64,000 nt of DNA, taken from contig NZ_CAKMSR010000014.1 of the NCBI RefSeq assembly GCF_928381705.1, forward strand, positions 1 to 64,000, in the 5' to 3' direction. The DNA is from Rothia nasimurium. Lineage in GTDB: Bacteria > Actinomycetota > Actinomycetes > Actinomycetales > Micrococcaceae. Made by a program: the position numbers and the translations under genes. The notes under the pieces are model-generated. The model did no database searches, was not told the DNA's origin, and saw nothing but the letters and a program-made list of their open reading frames with translations. Each line of letters begins with the position of its first letter. The first letter of the stretch is position 1. Positions 1-8,001 of this stretch are shown one piece after another.

Positions 1-120
1 CACATCAAGACTTGGCGGATTCTTCATACGGGGTTTAGGCGGCCGTTGGGGTTGTATGGGCGGGTGTTTGCGGTGGTGCGGGGGTTGGTGTTTTTGGCTG
101 CGGGTGGGACTTTTGAATAA
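1..120 (+). CDS. IS5-family transposase, C-terminal fragment (cut by window edge)
   Basis: The plus strand is open from base 1 to a TAA at 118-120 and encodes 39 residues beginning HIKTWRILHTGFRRPL. The KTWRILHT-(D/G)-(Y/F)RRP block is the usual C-terminal end of DDE transposases of IS5-type elements, where it follows the last catalytic Glu. The catalytic core lies outside the window, so intactness cannot be judged. The element abuts the AT-rich toxin cassette that starts at 179, which fits a mobile or rearranged border. I could not fix the terminal inverted repeat. Confidence 0.7.
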   Translation, partial: HIKTWRILHTGFRRPLGLYGRVFAVVRGLVFLAAGGTFE

Positions 121-178
121 GCCTCACCTACTCATTAAGCTCAACTTAAACACATCCCCCTCACAGATTCCTGTATTT

Positions 179-901
179 CTACTGACTTACAGCAACTCCC
201 GCCCTACATGCAAGTAAGCCTTGAATCACCTGACGCTCAGTGCGAAATTCATTATCAACGCACTGATTAATTTTCGCTGTCACAAGTACCGCTGCCAGAG
301 ATGACCCCCCTTCAGGTTCAACCACAACTCCAAGATCTGCACCATAGGTATTTGAAAACCAATAGTTTTTATTATTAGAGGCCTTAGGGTATACACCAAT
401 AACACCAGGAAGGGACGCGGGGTATGAAGGTATTTTTTCTAGACCACTAGCTGTCGATGAAACTATTATTATCCCTTCATCAACAGCTCTTTCCACCGCC
501 TGCTCAAGATAAACATCAGAATTTATTGTCGACAGGCTAATATTTATTATTTTTGCCTTTTTTTCAATAGCAAGATTAATAGCCCTAGCAATATCCTCAG
601 GGTTAGCAATTTTGTTTTCACCAACCACATCAATCACAAAGACGTCTTCAGGTTCTCCCACATTGGCGCTGTACCTCCTCCACAATATATCAAAATGCTC
701 CCCGGGGGAACCTCCCGAATTAAGTGTGATTACTTCTACACCATCAGATTCCGACAAGCCATCGTCAATAAAAACCGTGACCTGGTGTTGACCACCCTCA
801 CTGCGGTCAATACCCAAAAATCTCAGATTAACTTTCCATGGTCCAACAAATATAACAGCAATAACTATAATGGAGAATATGATACAAGCACCTTTCCCCA
901 C
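179..901 (-). CDS. Membrane-anchored subtilase-fold protein, possibly a pseudoprotease
   Basis: A single N-terminal membrane helix (about residues 6-24) is followed by a short S8-like domain. The order of subtilase landmarks is kept: IDDGL where subtilases have IDTG (Asp), GEHFD where they have HGT (His), the strand KIINISLS, then SYPASLPGVIGV, and GGSSLAA where they have GTSMAA (Ser). The position of the oxyanion Asn (AGN in active enzymes) reads SSTAS, and the Pro after the Ser motif is missing, so activity is doubtful. I prefer the GTG at 901 because GGAG lies 9 bases upstream. A longer reading from 985 would overlap the upstream gene by 62 bases. It is the third gene of a same-strand cassette behind the toxin and small partner, and is markedly AT-richer than the core genes. 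It could process the toxin, or bind peptides without cleaving them. Confidence 0.6.
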   Translation of the reverse strand: MGKGACIIFSIIVIAVIFVGPWKVNLRFLGIDRSEGGQHQVTVFIDDGLSESDGVEVITLNSGGSPGEHFDILWRRYSANVGEPEDVFVIDVVGENKIANPEDIARAINLAIEKKAKIINISLSTINSDVYLEQAVERAVDEGIIIVSSTASGLEKIPSYPASLPGVIGVYPKASNNKNYWFSNTYGADLGVVVEPEGGSSLAAVLVTAKINQCVDNEFRTERQVIQGLLACRAGVAVSQ

Positions 902-923
902 CCCAATGCGCTCCACCCCCTTT

Positions 924-1343
924 CTATTCGAGGTTAAAACCAAGACCTTCTGCTTCAGCAGCAATAGAGGGAACATTTTCACCATCCGGATGCTCAGACA
1001 ACAGTTTTAAGAAATTTATCAAAGAATCAATATCCATGCTCTTGTGAGAATTCCAGAAATTAACAAGAGCAGTCGCTGCGAGATCTATTGAATTGGGTAA
1101 ATCAACAAGGGCAAGAAGATAATTCTCCACAAGGTACTCAACCTTAATTGATGGTGTATCTTTTGGTAAAATTTTAACAATATTCTGGATAAAATCACTC
1201 ATCCTCAAAGCATTATCCTGCTTCCATTCATAAGGCTCCCCAAGCCACTCAGGCCCAGAAAATTGAGAAAATAATGTTATAGCCAGTTCTTCCTCACCAT
1301 GCTCTAGAGAATCAATCACAGATCTCAATTCACTAATTTTCAT
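924..1343 (-). CDS. Small acidic helical protein, candidate immunity protein
   Basis: This 139-residue protein has no signal peptide or membrane segment. It is acidic and predicted mostly helical, with Leu-rich stretches such as SLINFLKLLSEHPDG. I do not recognise its family. The ATG at 1341-1343 shares one base with the TGA of the toxin gene (TGATG), and AGGGGGAA sits 6 bases upstream, so translation is very likely coupled to the toxin. A cytosolic, acidic, cotranslated partner directly behind a secreted toxin is the usual position of an immunity protein. That role is inferred from position only. Base composition is low in GC, like both neighbours. Confidence 0.55.
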   Translation of the reverse strand: MKISELRSVIDSLEHGEEELAITLFSQFSGPEWLGEPYEWKQDNALRMSDFIQNIVKILPKDTPSIKVEYLVENYLLALVDLPNSIDLAATALVNFWNSHKSMDIDSLINFLKLLSEHPDGENVPSIAAEAEGLGFNLE

Positions 1344-2188
1344 CAGCACTTCCCCCTAATTTGTTCAACCCAGCCATCACTTATATATCCACCATTTTCA
1401 GCATAGGTTACAACAACCTGCCTACCCTTATAAGCTAGAACAGCTTTTTTTGATCCACGTTTGTACGGCATATGATTCCCCTCAGCCATAGCCCTTCCCA
1501 TCAAGTCTGCAACTTGCTCCTTAGAGCGGGCTCCAACCTTACCCCAGCAATGCTTCGGAGCCATGATATGACTCCACTTATTGGCATTCTGTTTTAAGAT
1601 ATAAGACTTCGCTGCTTTCTTTATCTGAGATTTACCAAATTTGTTGAGAGCAACACGAAGCCCCACTCTAGCAAGAAATCCCAATACAACAATCGCTGGA
1701 ATAGCCTGCGTCGTTGCAGCCTCACTATCTAAAACTATCTCTTGATGGGTATGTTGCCCCTCGAGGGTCACCACGAAGTCCTCATCCGAATTGCCTGTAA
1801 AGGTCAAACTTTCAACATCAAAGACCTCAAAAACTTCCTGCCCATCCCACTCGCCATGCACTTCAACAGTAAGTGAACCATCATCCAGCAAACGAGTCAC
1901 CACGTTCGCGCTAAGCCCTTCTTCATCAACTACGTAGTTAATAGTGTTACCTGAATCTTCAACGAGAACATCACCAGGATCCTCACCCCCAAAAGATGAT
2001 AAATCTACGTTTTGAGTAGCACGGTCTTCTAGCATGCGCCCCTCAAAAGTACCGGCCTGAGCAGTAACCCCATTTAAGGTGGTGGCACACAAGGAAAGGG
2101 CTGTAGCCGCTGCGATTATTTTTAGATTGAAGCGAAAGGTCAAGTTAAGCCTCCATAAACTCAAAAGTTTCATATTCACATGAAACAT
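1343..2188 (-). CDS. Secreted SAR2788-family-like putative toxin
   Basis: The 281-residue product has an N-terminal signal peptide (hydrophobic stretch near residues 23-36, cleavage plausible after TAQA). An acidic middle region of about 110 residues follows, then a hydrophobic helix (AIPAIVVLGFLARVGL) and a basic C-terminal domain. That domain contains NKWSHIMAPKHCWGKVG, SKEQVADLMGRAMAEG and a beta-rich tail with YKGRQVVVTYAENG and SDGWV. The NKWSHIM..KH..WGKVG...EQVA.LM layout is what I associate with SAR2788-family putative toxins and C-terminal toxin domains of polymorphic toxins. The catalytic activity is unknown to me, and an RNase fold is only a guess. ATG codons at 2188 and 2173 both precede the signal peptide, and neither has a well-spaced ribosome site. 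First gene of the minus-strand cassette, divergent from fumC. Confidence 0.6.
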   Translation of the reverse strand: MFHVNMKLLSLWRLNLTFRFNLKIIAAATALSLCATTLNGVTAQAGTFEGRMLEDRATQNVDLSSFGGEDPGDVLVEDSGNTINYVVDEEGLSANVVTRLLDDGSLTVEVHGEWDGQEVFEVFDVESLTFTGNSDEDFVVTLEGQHTHQEIVLDSEAATTQAIPAIVVLGFLARVGLRVALNKFGKSQIKKAAKSYILKQNANKWSHIMAPKHCWGKVGARSKEQVADLMGRAMAEGNHMPYKRGSKKAVLAYKGRQVVVTYAENGGYISDGWVEQIRGKC

Positions 2189-2223
2189 TACTGTAGCCCA
2201 CAGCTAACCTCCATCATTTGAAC

Positions 2224-2249
2224 GCCTACCACACACGATATCTGGTAGG
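2224..2249. promoter_or_regulatory. Inverted repeat in the fumC/toxin divergent region
   Basis: CCTACC at about 2224-2229 pairs with GGTAGG at about 2244-2249 across the short space between the divergently transcribed toxin cassette and fumC. It could be an operator or a leader hairpin for the cassette. Only the symmetry is seen. Confidence 0.3.
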
Positions 2250-2294
2250 CCGTCATCTTCTGGCTCCAATGCGACAGCCGTCACGGTGGCGTAT

Positions 2295-2300
2295 TAGACT
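2295..2300 (+). promoter_or_regulatory. -10 box of leaderless fumC
   Basis: TAGACT ends seven bases before the fumC ATG at 2308. There is no ribosome-binding sequence in between, so transcription probably starts at or next to the start codon. The same TAGACT-7 nt-ATG layout is seen at aztD. Confidence 0.5.
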
Positions 2301-2307
2301 AGGCAGT

Positions 2308-3714
2308 ATGGCTGAAAACACTGAATACCGCATTGAACACGACACCATGGGTGAGGTCCGCGTACCCGTAGATGCCCTCTACCGTGCCCAGACCCAGCGT
2401 GCCGTTGAAAACTTCCCCATCTCTGGCCAGACACTGGAGTCTGCCCACATCCGCGCCCTAGCCCTCATTAAGAAGGCAGCAGCAAGCGCCAACGAAGAGC
2501 TGGGTGTTCTTGACGCCACCCGCGCCGCCGCTATCCGCGATGCTGCAGATAAGGTTGCTGCCGGTGACTACGATGAGCACTTCCCCATCGACGTCTTCCA
2601 GACCGGCTCTGGTACCTCCTCCAACATGAACACCAACGAGGTGCTGGCGACCCTGGCTAACCAGGCTCTGGAGGGCCAGGACGTCGAGGTCCACCCCAAC
2701 GATCACGTCAACGCTTCCCAGTCTTCCAACGACGTATTCCCCACCTCCGTGCACGTAGCTGCCACCGAGGCCCTGCTCAAGGACCTGGTTCCGGCCCTGG
2801 AATACCTGGCTGAGTCCCTGGAGCGTAAGGCTGTGGAGTTCAAGGACGTCGTCAAGTCCGGCCGCACCCACCTGATGGATGCCACCCCTGTGACCCTGGG
2901 CCAGGAGTTCTCCGGTTACGCAGCCCAGGTCCGCTACGGGGTTGAGCGCATCCACGCTTCCCTCCCCCGCGTCGCCGAGGTCCCCCTGGGCGGTACCGCT
3001 GTGGGCACCGGCATCAACACCCCCGACGGCTTCTCCGCCCGCGTCATTGAACTGCTGGCTGAAGAAACCGGCCTGCCCCTGACCGAGGCCCGCAACCACT
3101 TTGAGGCCCAGGCCAACCGTGACGGCCTGATTGAGGCCTCCGGCCAGCTGCGCAATATCGCCTACTCCTTCATGAAGATCAACAACGATATTCGCTGGAT
3201 GGGCTCAGGCCCCAACACCGGCCTGGGCGAGCTGCACATCCCCGACCTGCAGCCCGGTTCCTCCATCATGCCTGGCAAGGTCAATCCCGTGATCTGTGAA
3301 GCAGCCATTATGGTCTGTGCCCAGGTGATCGGTAACGACACCACCATCGCCCTATCTTCCACCAACGGCGCCTTCGAGCTGAACGTGGGTATCCCCGTCA
3401 TGGCTGCCAACCTGCTCCAGTCCATCCGCCTGCTGGCCAACACCTCCCGCGTGATGGCAGACAAGATGATTGACGGCCTGGAAGCCAACGTGGAGCGGGC
3501 TCGATTCCTGGCTGAGGCATCCCCCTCAACCGTCACCCCCATGAACAAGCTGATCGGCTACGAGGCAGCAGCCAAGATCGCCAAGTACTCGGTGGCTAAC
3601 AAGACCACCGTGCGCGAGGCCGTCATCGCCCTGGGTTATGTTGAGCGCGGCGAGGTCACCGAGGCCCAGCTCGACGAGGCCCTAGACGTCACTAAGATGC
3701 TGGGTAACTTCTAA
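2308..3714 (+). CDS. fumC: Class II fumarate hydratase
   Basis: Interconverts fumarate and malate in the TCA cycle in the cytosol, as a homotetramer without an iron-sulfur cluster. The 468-residue length is normal for the class. Family landmarks appear in order: [11 protein letters not shown] near residue 100, [14 protein letters not shown] near 130, [16 protein letters not shown] near 185, and the signature [11 protein letters not shown] near 315. I chose the ATG at 2308 (MAENTEYR) because upstream codons lack homology and a -10 box lies directly before it. A strong hairpin terminator follows. The gene is GC-rich and core-like, although AT-rich accessory genes flank it on both sides. Confidence 0.96.
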   Translation: MAENTEYRIEHDTMGEVRVPVDALYRAQTQRAVENFPISGQTLESAHIRALALIKKAAASANEELGVLDATRAAAIRDAADKVAAGDYDEHFPIDVFQTGSGTSSNMNTNEVLATLANQALEGQDVEVHPNDHVNASQSSNDVFPTSVHVAATEALLKDLVPALEYLAESLERKAVEFKDVVKSGRTHLMDATPVTLGQEFSGYAAQVRYGVERIHASLPRVAEVPLGGTAVGTGINTPDGFSARVIELLAEETGLPLTEARNHFEAQANRDGLIEASGQLRNIAYSFMKINNDIRWMGSGPNTGLGELHIPDLQPGSSIMPGKVNPVICEAAIMVCAQVIGNDTTIALSSTNGAFELNVGIPVMAANLLQSIRLLANTSRVMADKMIDGLEANVERARFLAEASPSTVTPMNKLIGYEAAAKIAKYSVANKTTVREAVIALGYVERGEVTEAQLDEALDVTKMLGNF

Positions 3715-3755
3715 GCCCCAGCCCCGCTCCCCTATCTAGGGAGTTCTCATAGGAC

Positions 3756-3791
3756 AGTGCCCGGCACTCCGATATTGGGGTGCCGGGCACT
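3756..3791 (+). terminator. Rho-independent-type hairpin after fumC
   Basis: AGTGCCCGGCACTCC pairs with GGGGTGCCGGGCACT around a 6-base loop, about 40 bases after the fumC stop. No long T tract follows. The next gene begins only 20 bases later. Confidence 0.75.
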
Positions 3792-3811
3792 CTCACAGAA
3801 AATATTTTAAT

Positions 3812-5044
3812 ATGATTCAAAAAGTTATAGAAAACAGGTTCCTACAAAAAATATTTTTATCTATAATACTCAGCGGATGCACTGTATTGATTTCACTTAG
3901 ACCGCACCTATTAATAGATAAAGGACTCATTGAAGGACAGGAAAATGCATCTCCAGAAGATATCTTAAATACCACAAGGTTTATCTCAGGAATTGTCATC
4001 AAGCCAGTTGATTTCCTAGCAGCCGCCGGCGTGCTCGCCACCCTCTACATTGCAACAACCCTTGCCAATAGGATTCAGCTAAACAAAAAAGATGAAAAAA
4101 CAAGAAGCTTCATCGAAAATAGAGTGTCTAACCTATCTTCAGTTTTATGCATATACTCCTTAATTTGCATGAACTTCTACTTTTTCCAAGAAGATAGAGG
4201 TCAACTAAGCTTTGGTGAATTCATCTTCTATCTAGCATCCGCCTATATATTCTATCTCATCTCAGCCTACCCGCCAATTGATACATCTAAGCTCAGCGAA
4301 CGAAAGGCTAAAAATCAAGAAAATATAAGAAATCTGGAGGGTCAACTCGAAGAAGTTAGTGACAACAAGACCAATTCACAAGAGGTAGCAAGTCTAGCAG
4401 GAGCCAAAGAATTCCACAGAATCAGGGCCTACCTTAGATACGCGAAAAGCAGGTGGGCTTCTCATCTCTTCCTTCTCTTCACAAGCATTCCCCTAGTAAC
4501 ATCCTCATTATTTATAATACTTATTGCGACCCTATTCAATAAATATAACCCGATTGAAACCATAAGAAATTTATCCGCAGAAAACATCATTATTGTAATA
4601 TTTATTTTTTCCCTTCAAATATTCTACCTGGGAGATTTATACGAAAAGGCAACCAGAGAAACCAGGGAAGACATACTGGAGAAAAGGGAACAAAAAGCAT
4701 ACTACAGGCCAACCACACTCTTCGGTGCAATATTATTTACAATAAATATTTTTATACATCTAGCATTTACCGAAATGGTAATCAGGGGAGACAATCCAAA
4801 TATTTTTATTATCACCGCTCTTATCATTCCACCTATTCTTATTGTAGCAAATCACCGCACCGCGTCTTACATCTACAAAAAATACAGAAAATATCTGCAA
4901 ACAGGAGATATGGGGAAGGACTTTAGGCGTGCAGTTCTAGAGCAGGCTCTCCAGGATGCCCGAGAAGAGCATGATTCTTTGGAGAAAAAGATTAAAGAGA
5001 CCCAGGAGCCTGCCCTTTCTCCCCCTAGACTGCCCTCAGAATGA
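3812..5044 (+). CDS. AT-rich multispanning membrane protein with coiled-coil segments, unknown function
   Basis: The product is 410 residues with about eight hydrophobic segments (near residues 13-30, 60-80, 105-125, 130-150, 218-242, 258-275, 302-322 and 328-348). A charged, coiled-coil-like loop near 155-195 (KNQENIRNLEGQLEEV) and a charged C-terminal helix lie outside the membrane. I do not recognise a family. Codon use is strongly AT-rich (many ATA, AAA, TTA), unlike fumC and the thiolase on either side, so recent acquisition is likely. No ribosome site precedes the ATG, only AAAATATTTTAAT. Its last 20 bases overlap the 3' end of the convergent thiolase gene. It sits alone between two core genes, and nothing indicates a partner apart from the AT-rich cassette beyond fumC. 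Confidence 0.7.
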   Translation: MIQKVIENRFLQKIFLSIILSGCTVLISLRPHLLIDKGLIEGQENASPEDILNTTRFISGIVIKPVDFLAAAGVLATLYIATTLANRIQLNKKDEKTRSFIENRVSNLSSVLCIYSLICMNFYFFQEDRGQLSFGEFIFYLASAYIFYLISAYPPIDTSKLSERKAKNQENIRNLEGQLEEVSDNKTNSQEVASLAGAKEFHRIRAYLRYAKSRWASHLFLLFTSIPLVTSSLFIILIATLFNKYNPIETIRNLSAENIIIVIFIFSLQIFYLGDLYEKATRETREDILEKREQKAYYRPTTLFGAILFTINIFIHLAFTEMVIRGDNPNIFIITALIIPPILIVANHRTASYIYKKYRKYLQTGDMGKDFRRAVLEQALQDAREEHDSLEKKIKETQEPALSPPRLPSE

Positions 5045-6221
5045 GCGCGTCGCCCTGCCCTCCCCCGCCGCAGAGGGCAACAGCCGCGTGCTCCCCATGC
5101 CCTCCGCCAGCAAGCGTATGGGCGGCATGAACCACCAGGCGGGCACCGGACGCTCCCACCGGATGCCCCAGAGCGATAGCACCACCATGGGGGTTGACCT
5201 TCTGCAGGTCAAGACCGAGTTCACGGGCAGAGACCGCAGAAACCGCAGCAAAAGCCTCGTTGATTTCCACATGGTCTAGGTCGGCCGCGGTTAGCCCAGC
5301 CTTGTCAAGAGCGGCGGCGATAGCGCGGGAGGGCTGATAGTGCAGCACGTTCTCGGGGCCAGCGGTATTAGCCCAGGCGAGGACGGTGGCCAGCGGCTTG
5401 ATTCCGTTCGCTTCAGCAAATTCGCGGCTTGAGAGCACCAGGGCCGCTGCCCCGTCAGAGAGCGGGGAAGCATTCCCCGCGGTAATCGTGCCGCCCTGCT
5501 CAAAAGCAGGCGGCAGTTGAGCGAGTACCTCGACCGTGGTTCCCTCGCGCACTCCTTCATCCGCCCTGACCTCTGTGACTTGCCCCTTGCGTCCTTTCAC
5601 CTGCACCGGGGCAATTTCGGCATCAAAAAGCCCGGCGGACGCCGCGGCGTGGGCCCGCTGGTGGGAAGCGGCCGCGATGGCGTCCTGCTCCTGGCGGGTC
5701 ACCTCAAAACGGGCGTTAGACCCCTCGGTCAGCACGCCCATCGACTCCCCGCTCTGGGCATCGGTGAGGGCATCACGCTCAACGGCATCGAGCACGCTGG
5801 TAGCACCGAAGACCCTGCCCGCACGGAAATCCGGCAGTAAGAACGGGGCACGAGACATGGACTCCTGGCCGCCCGCCACAGCGACCTGAACCTCGCCCGA
5901 GCGAATCAGCCGGGCGGCATCTATCACCGCGCGTAGACCCGAGAGGCAAACGCTATTGACCGTCACCGCAGGGGTAGCCACGGGGATACCGGCAGCACTT
6001 GCGGTCTGTTTGGCGGGGTTCTGCCCCGCACCGGCCTGAACCACCTGGCCAAAAATCACAGCTTCAACCTGTTCAGGGGCTAGAGTGCTGGCCTTGAGCG
6101 CCTGAGCCAGAGCCCGGGTGCCCAGTTCAACGGCGCTCAACGATGAAAGGGCCCCCATAATCTTGCCCTGGGGGGTGCGGGCAGCACCGATAATGACAAC
6201 GTCCTTGTTGTGGGTCTGCAT
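5025..6221 (-). CDS. Acetyl-CoA C-acetyltransferase (thiolase)
   Basis: Condenses two acetyl-CoA to acetoacetyl-CoA or cleaves beta-ketoacyl-CoA. At 398 residues it has standard thiolase size. The nucleophile Cys92 lies in NSVCLSGLRA, His353 in GGAIALGHPVGASG, and the second Cys (about 384) in ALCGGGGQGDA. The motif order and GHPVGASG favour a biosynthetic/degradative thiolase of the atoB/phaA type. No other beta-oxidation or mevalonate gene is adjacent. A MarR regulator is divergent from it, and an inverted repeat lies between the two, so MarR control is plausible. The start is the ATG at 6221, with GAAGGAAG shortly upstream. Confidence 0.93.
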   Translation of the reverse strand: MQTHNKDVVIIGAARTPQGKIMGALSSLSAVELGTRALAQALKASTLAPEQVEAVIFGQVVQAGAGQNPAKQTASAAGIPVATPAVTVNSVCLSGLRAVIDAARLIRSGEVQVAVAGGQESMSRAPFLLPDFRAGRVFGATSVLDAVERDALTDAQSGESMGVLTEGSNARFEVTRQEQDAIAAASHQRAHAAASAGLFDAEIAPVQVKGRKGQVTEVRADEGVREGTTVEVLAQLPPAFEQGGTITAGNASPLSDGAAALVLSSREFAEANGIKPLATVLAWANTAGPENVLHYQPSRAIAAALDKAGLTAADLDHVEINEAFAAVSAVSARELGLDLQKVNPHGGAIALGHPVGASGARLVVHAAHTLAGGGHGEHAAVALCGGGGQGDALILRAV

Positions 6222-6297
6222 GTTTCTTCCTTCTGCAGCAGCGTCGCTGCACCGGCTATCTCATGATTTTCTTAGAGACTAGCCCCCGGCGCCATGT

Positions 6298-6314
6298 CGG
6301 TCAAGACTAGACCG
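6298..6314. promoter_or_regulatory. Inverted repeat between thiolase and marR
   Basis: CGGTC and GACCG are separated by 7 bases in the intergenic space of the divergent thiolase/marR pair. This is the usual place for an autoregulatory MarR operator. The assignment rests on symmetry and position only. Confidence 0.3.
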
Positions 6315-6397
6315 GTGAAAGGTGCTGCTCGCATGCTTTAGCCTGTAATAGGCGGCTTATTTTTCTCTCACAGCCGCCCAGTGAGTAGGCTTAAGGA

Positions 6398-6901
6398 ATG
6401 GAACCATCACCCCGTAACCACACTTACTGGTCTTTCATCGACCAGGTCACCGAGAACCTCGGTGGTTTAGAGGAACCCGTCAATGTTGACGCTACCCTGC
6501 TTGCCATGTCGCTGAACCGCGCGTCTGTGGCCATCACCCACGATTTTGAGTCGAAAGTGCACCGCCCTGCCGGTAGCTCCTGGGCTGCCTACCGGGTGCT
6601 TTTTGCCCTCTGGAACTCGGGGGCGACGTCCGCTAGCTCCCTGGCTAATATCACCGGCATGACCAGGGCTGCTGTCTCTAATATCAGTAAGCCCCTAGAA
6701 ACAAAAGGATTGATCACTAAGGCCAAAGACCCCGATGACGGGCGTGGCACCCTCTTAGAACTCACGGACCGAGGCACCAGCTTTATCGAAAGTATATTTA
6801 GCCAGCAGAATGCGGTAGAAGCTCGGTGGGCTGAGAAGCTCACACCGGTTGAACGCACTGTGCTGGTGGAGCTCCTGCGTAAGCTCTCAGCCGAGGCCTA
6901 A
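6398..6901 (+). CDS. MarR-family transcriptional regulator
   Basis: The product is 167 residues with the MarR winged-helix in the centre: TSASSLANITGMTRAAVSN as helix-turn-helix, followed by a wing (AKDPDDGRGTLLELT). N- and C-terminal helices would form the dimer interface. TAGGCT lies six bases before the ATG with only TAAGGA between, so the mRNA has little or no leader. It is divergent from the thiolase, its most likely target besides itself. The stop codon is directly adjacent to the stop of the convergent Nudix gene. Confidence 0.85.
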   Translation: MEPSPRNHTYWSFIDQVTENLGGLEEPVNVDATLLAMSLNRASVAITHDFESKVHRPAGSSWAAYRVLFALWNSGATSASSLANITGMTRAAVSNISKPLETKGLITKAKDPDDGRGTLLELTDRGTSFIESIFSQQNAVEARWAEKLTPVERTVLVELLRKLSAEA

Positions 6902-7384
6902 TTATCTGGCTTCTAGATCGAATCGGGCGCCGTTCTGCCAGTGCAGGGCGGCGTCGATTCTATCGAGCATGCGCTCACTGCAGTAGTCAGGCAGCTGGTC
7001 CACCGGCACCCAGCGCACCTGGCTCGATTCCTCGTCGTTGACCCGGGCCTGCCCCGAGACATAGCGGCAGTAGAAGGTGTGATCCAGAAACTGGCAGCGG
7101 TCCCCGTTGTCGAAGGTCATGGGCGGGTCGGCTTTCAGCTGGGCAAAACCCACCACCTCGATGATGACGCCCGCTTCTTCTTCAGCTTCGCGCAGGCAGG
7201 TCAGGGCGGGGTTCTCGCCGGGGTCGACGATGCCGGTCACCGGCGTCCACGCCCCGGTATCGCTGCGGCGCACCAGCAAAATGTCGCCGTTATCCCGCTG
7301 GATTACGGCAGTAGCGCCCGAAAGCCAGAGCATGTCGGAGCCAATCTTGGCTCGCAGATCGGTAATAAATTGTGGGGTAGGCAT
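6902..7384 (-). CDS. Nudix hydrolase
   Basis: The product is 160 residues with a complete Nudix box at about residues 51-73: G-x5-E-x7-REAEEEAGV. Nudix enzymes hydrolyse nucleoside diphosphates linked to another group, and the substrate here cannot be told. The start is the ATG at 7384, because GAAAGGA is well placed 5 bases upstream, rather than the longer reading from 7441. It is convergent with marR with no spacing, and transcribed in the same direction as the prepilin peptidase gene upstream. Confidence 0.88.
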   Translation of the reverse strand: MPTPQFITDLRAKIGSDMLWLSGATAVIQRDNGDILLVRRSDTGAWTPVTGIVDPGENPALTCLREAEEEAGVIIEVVGFAQLKADPPMTFDNGDRCQFLDHTFYCRYVSGQARVNDEESSQVRWVPVDQLPDYCSERMLDRIDAALHWQNGARFDLEAR

Positions 7385-7447
7385 ATTTTCCTTTCGTGGG
7401 CAGGCACCCGGTGCGGACGCCCCAAGGCAGCAGGCACTCAAGGTCAG

Positions 7448-7984
7448 CTAGGTTGCGGGAAAGAGCAGGGCAACAGTGGTGCCAAGAAGCATGAAGGGCC
7501 CAAAAGCTATGTGGGTGCGGCCTGTAGCCCGACGAGCCAGTATGAGTACGAGGGAATATAGGCCGCCGGTCAGAAAAATGAGCAGGTTGCCCCAGAGCAG
7601 GTTCAGGGGCGAGAAATAGGCGAGCAGAAGACCTAGAACTCCGGCCAGTTTTACGTCCCCCAGGCCTAGCGCCCCGCGGGATGCCAGGCGCATGAGCGCA
7701 TACAAGCCAAACATCACCGCTGCCCCGTAGGCAGTCTGCCGCGCCTGGGTAAAAGGACCGGGTGCCACCAGCACGATGGCCCCGAAAAGAGGTAGGCCCA
7801 CCAGGGCATAGAGGGGTAGCACGATACGGTCGGGCAGGCGGTGTTCGCGCACATCAATAACCCACAGCCGGGCCGCTGCCACCAGGTAGCACACCAGCAC
7901 CCAGGCCAAAAGCAGGGCAGCCAAGGCCGCCTGCCAGCGTCCGCCCAGCCCTTCTGCCGCTAGGCTATATATCTGTTCGAGCAT
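7448..7984 (-). CDS. A24-type prepilin peptidase, short form
   Basis: A 178-residue polytopic membrane aspartyl protease. The two catalytic Asp motifs are visible: IDVREHRLPD near residue 45 and GLGDVKLAG near residue 112. It lacks the N-terminal cysteine-bearing methyltransferase domain of classical PilD/TcpJ, as is common for actinobacterial tad/flp-type enzymes. Its substrates would be prepilins or pseudopilins, but no pilus genes lie in this window. It starts 17 bases after the stop of the isoprenyl transferase gene, so cotranscription is likely. Confidence 0.85.
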   Translation of the reverse strand: MLEQIYSLAAEGLGGRWQAALAALLLAWVLVCYLVAAARLWVIDVREHRLPDRIVLPLYALVGLPLFGAIVLVAPGPFTQARQTAYGAAVMFGLYALMRLASRGALGLGDVKLAGVLGLLLAYFSPLNLLWGNLLIFLTGGLYSLVLILARRATGRTHIAFGPFMLLGTTVALLFPAT

Positions 7985-8001
7985 AGCCGCCCCGGCCAGC
8001 C

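Noticed and set aside
2458..3548. Long minus-strand frames opposite fumC
   Set aside because: They are antisense shadows caused by high third-position GC, and fumC motifs are complete on the plus strand. The same holds for most long frames opposite sdhA, eno, purH and the ABC genes.
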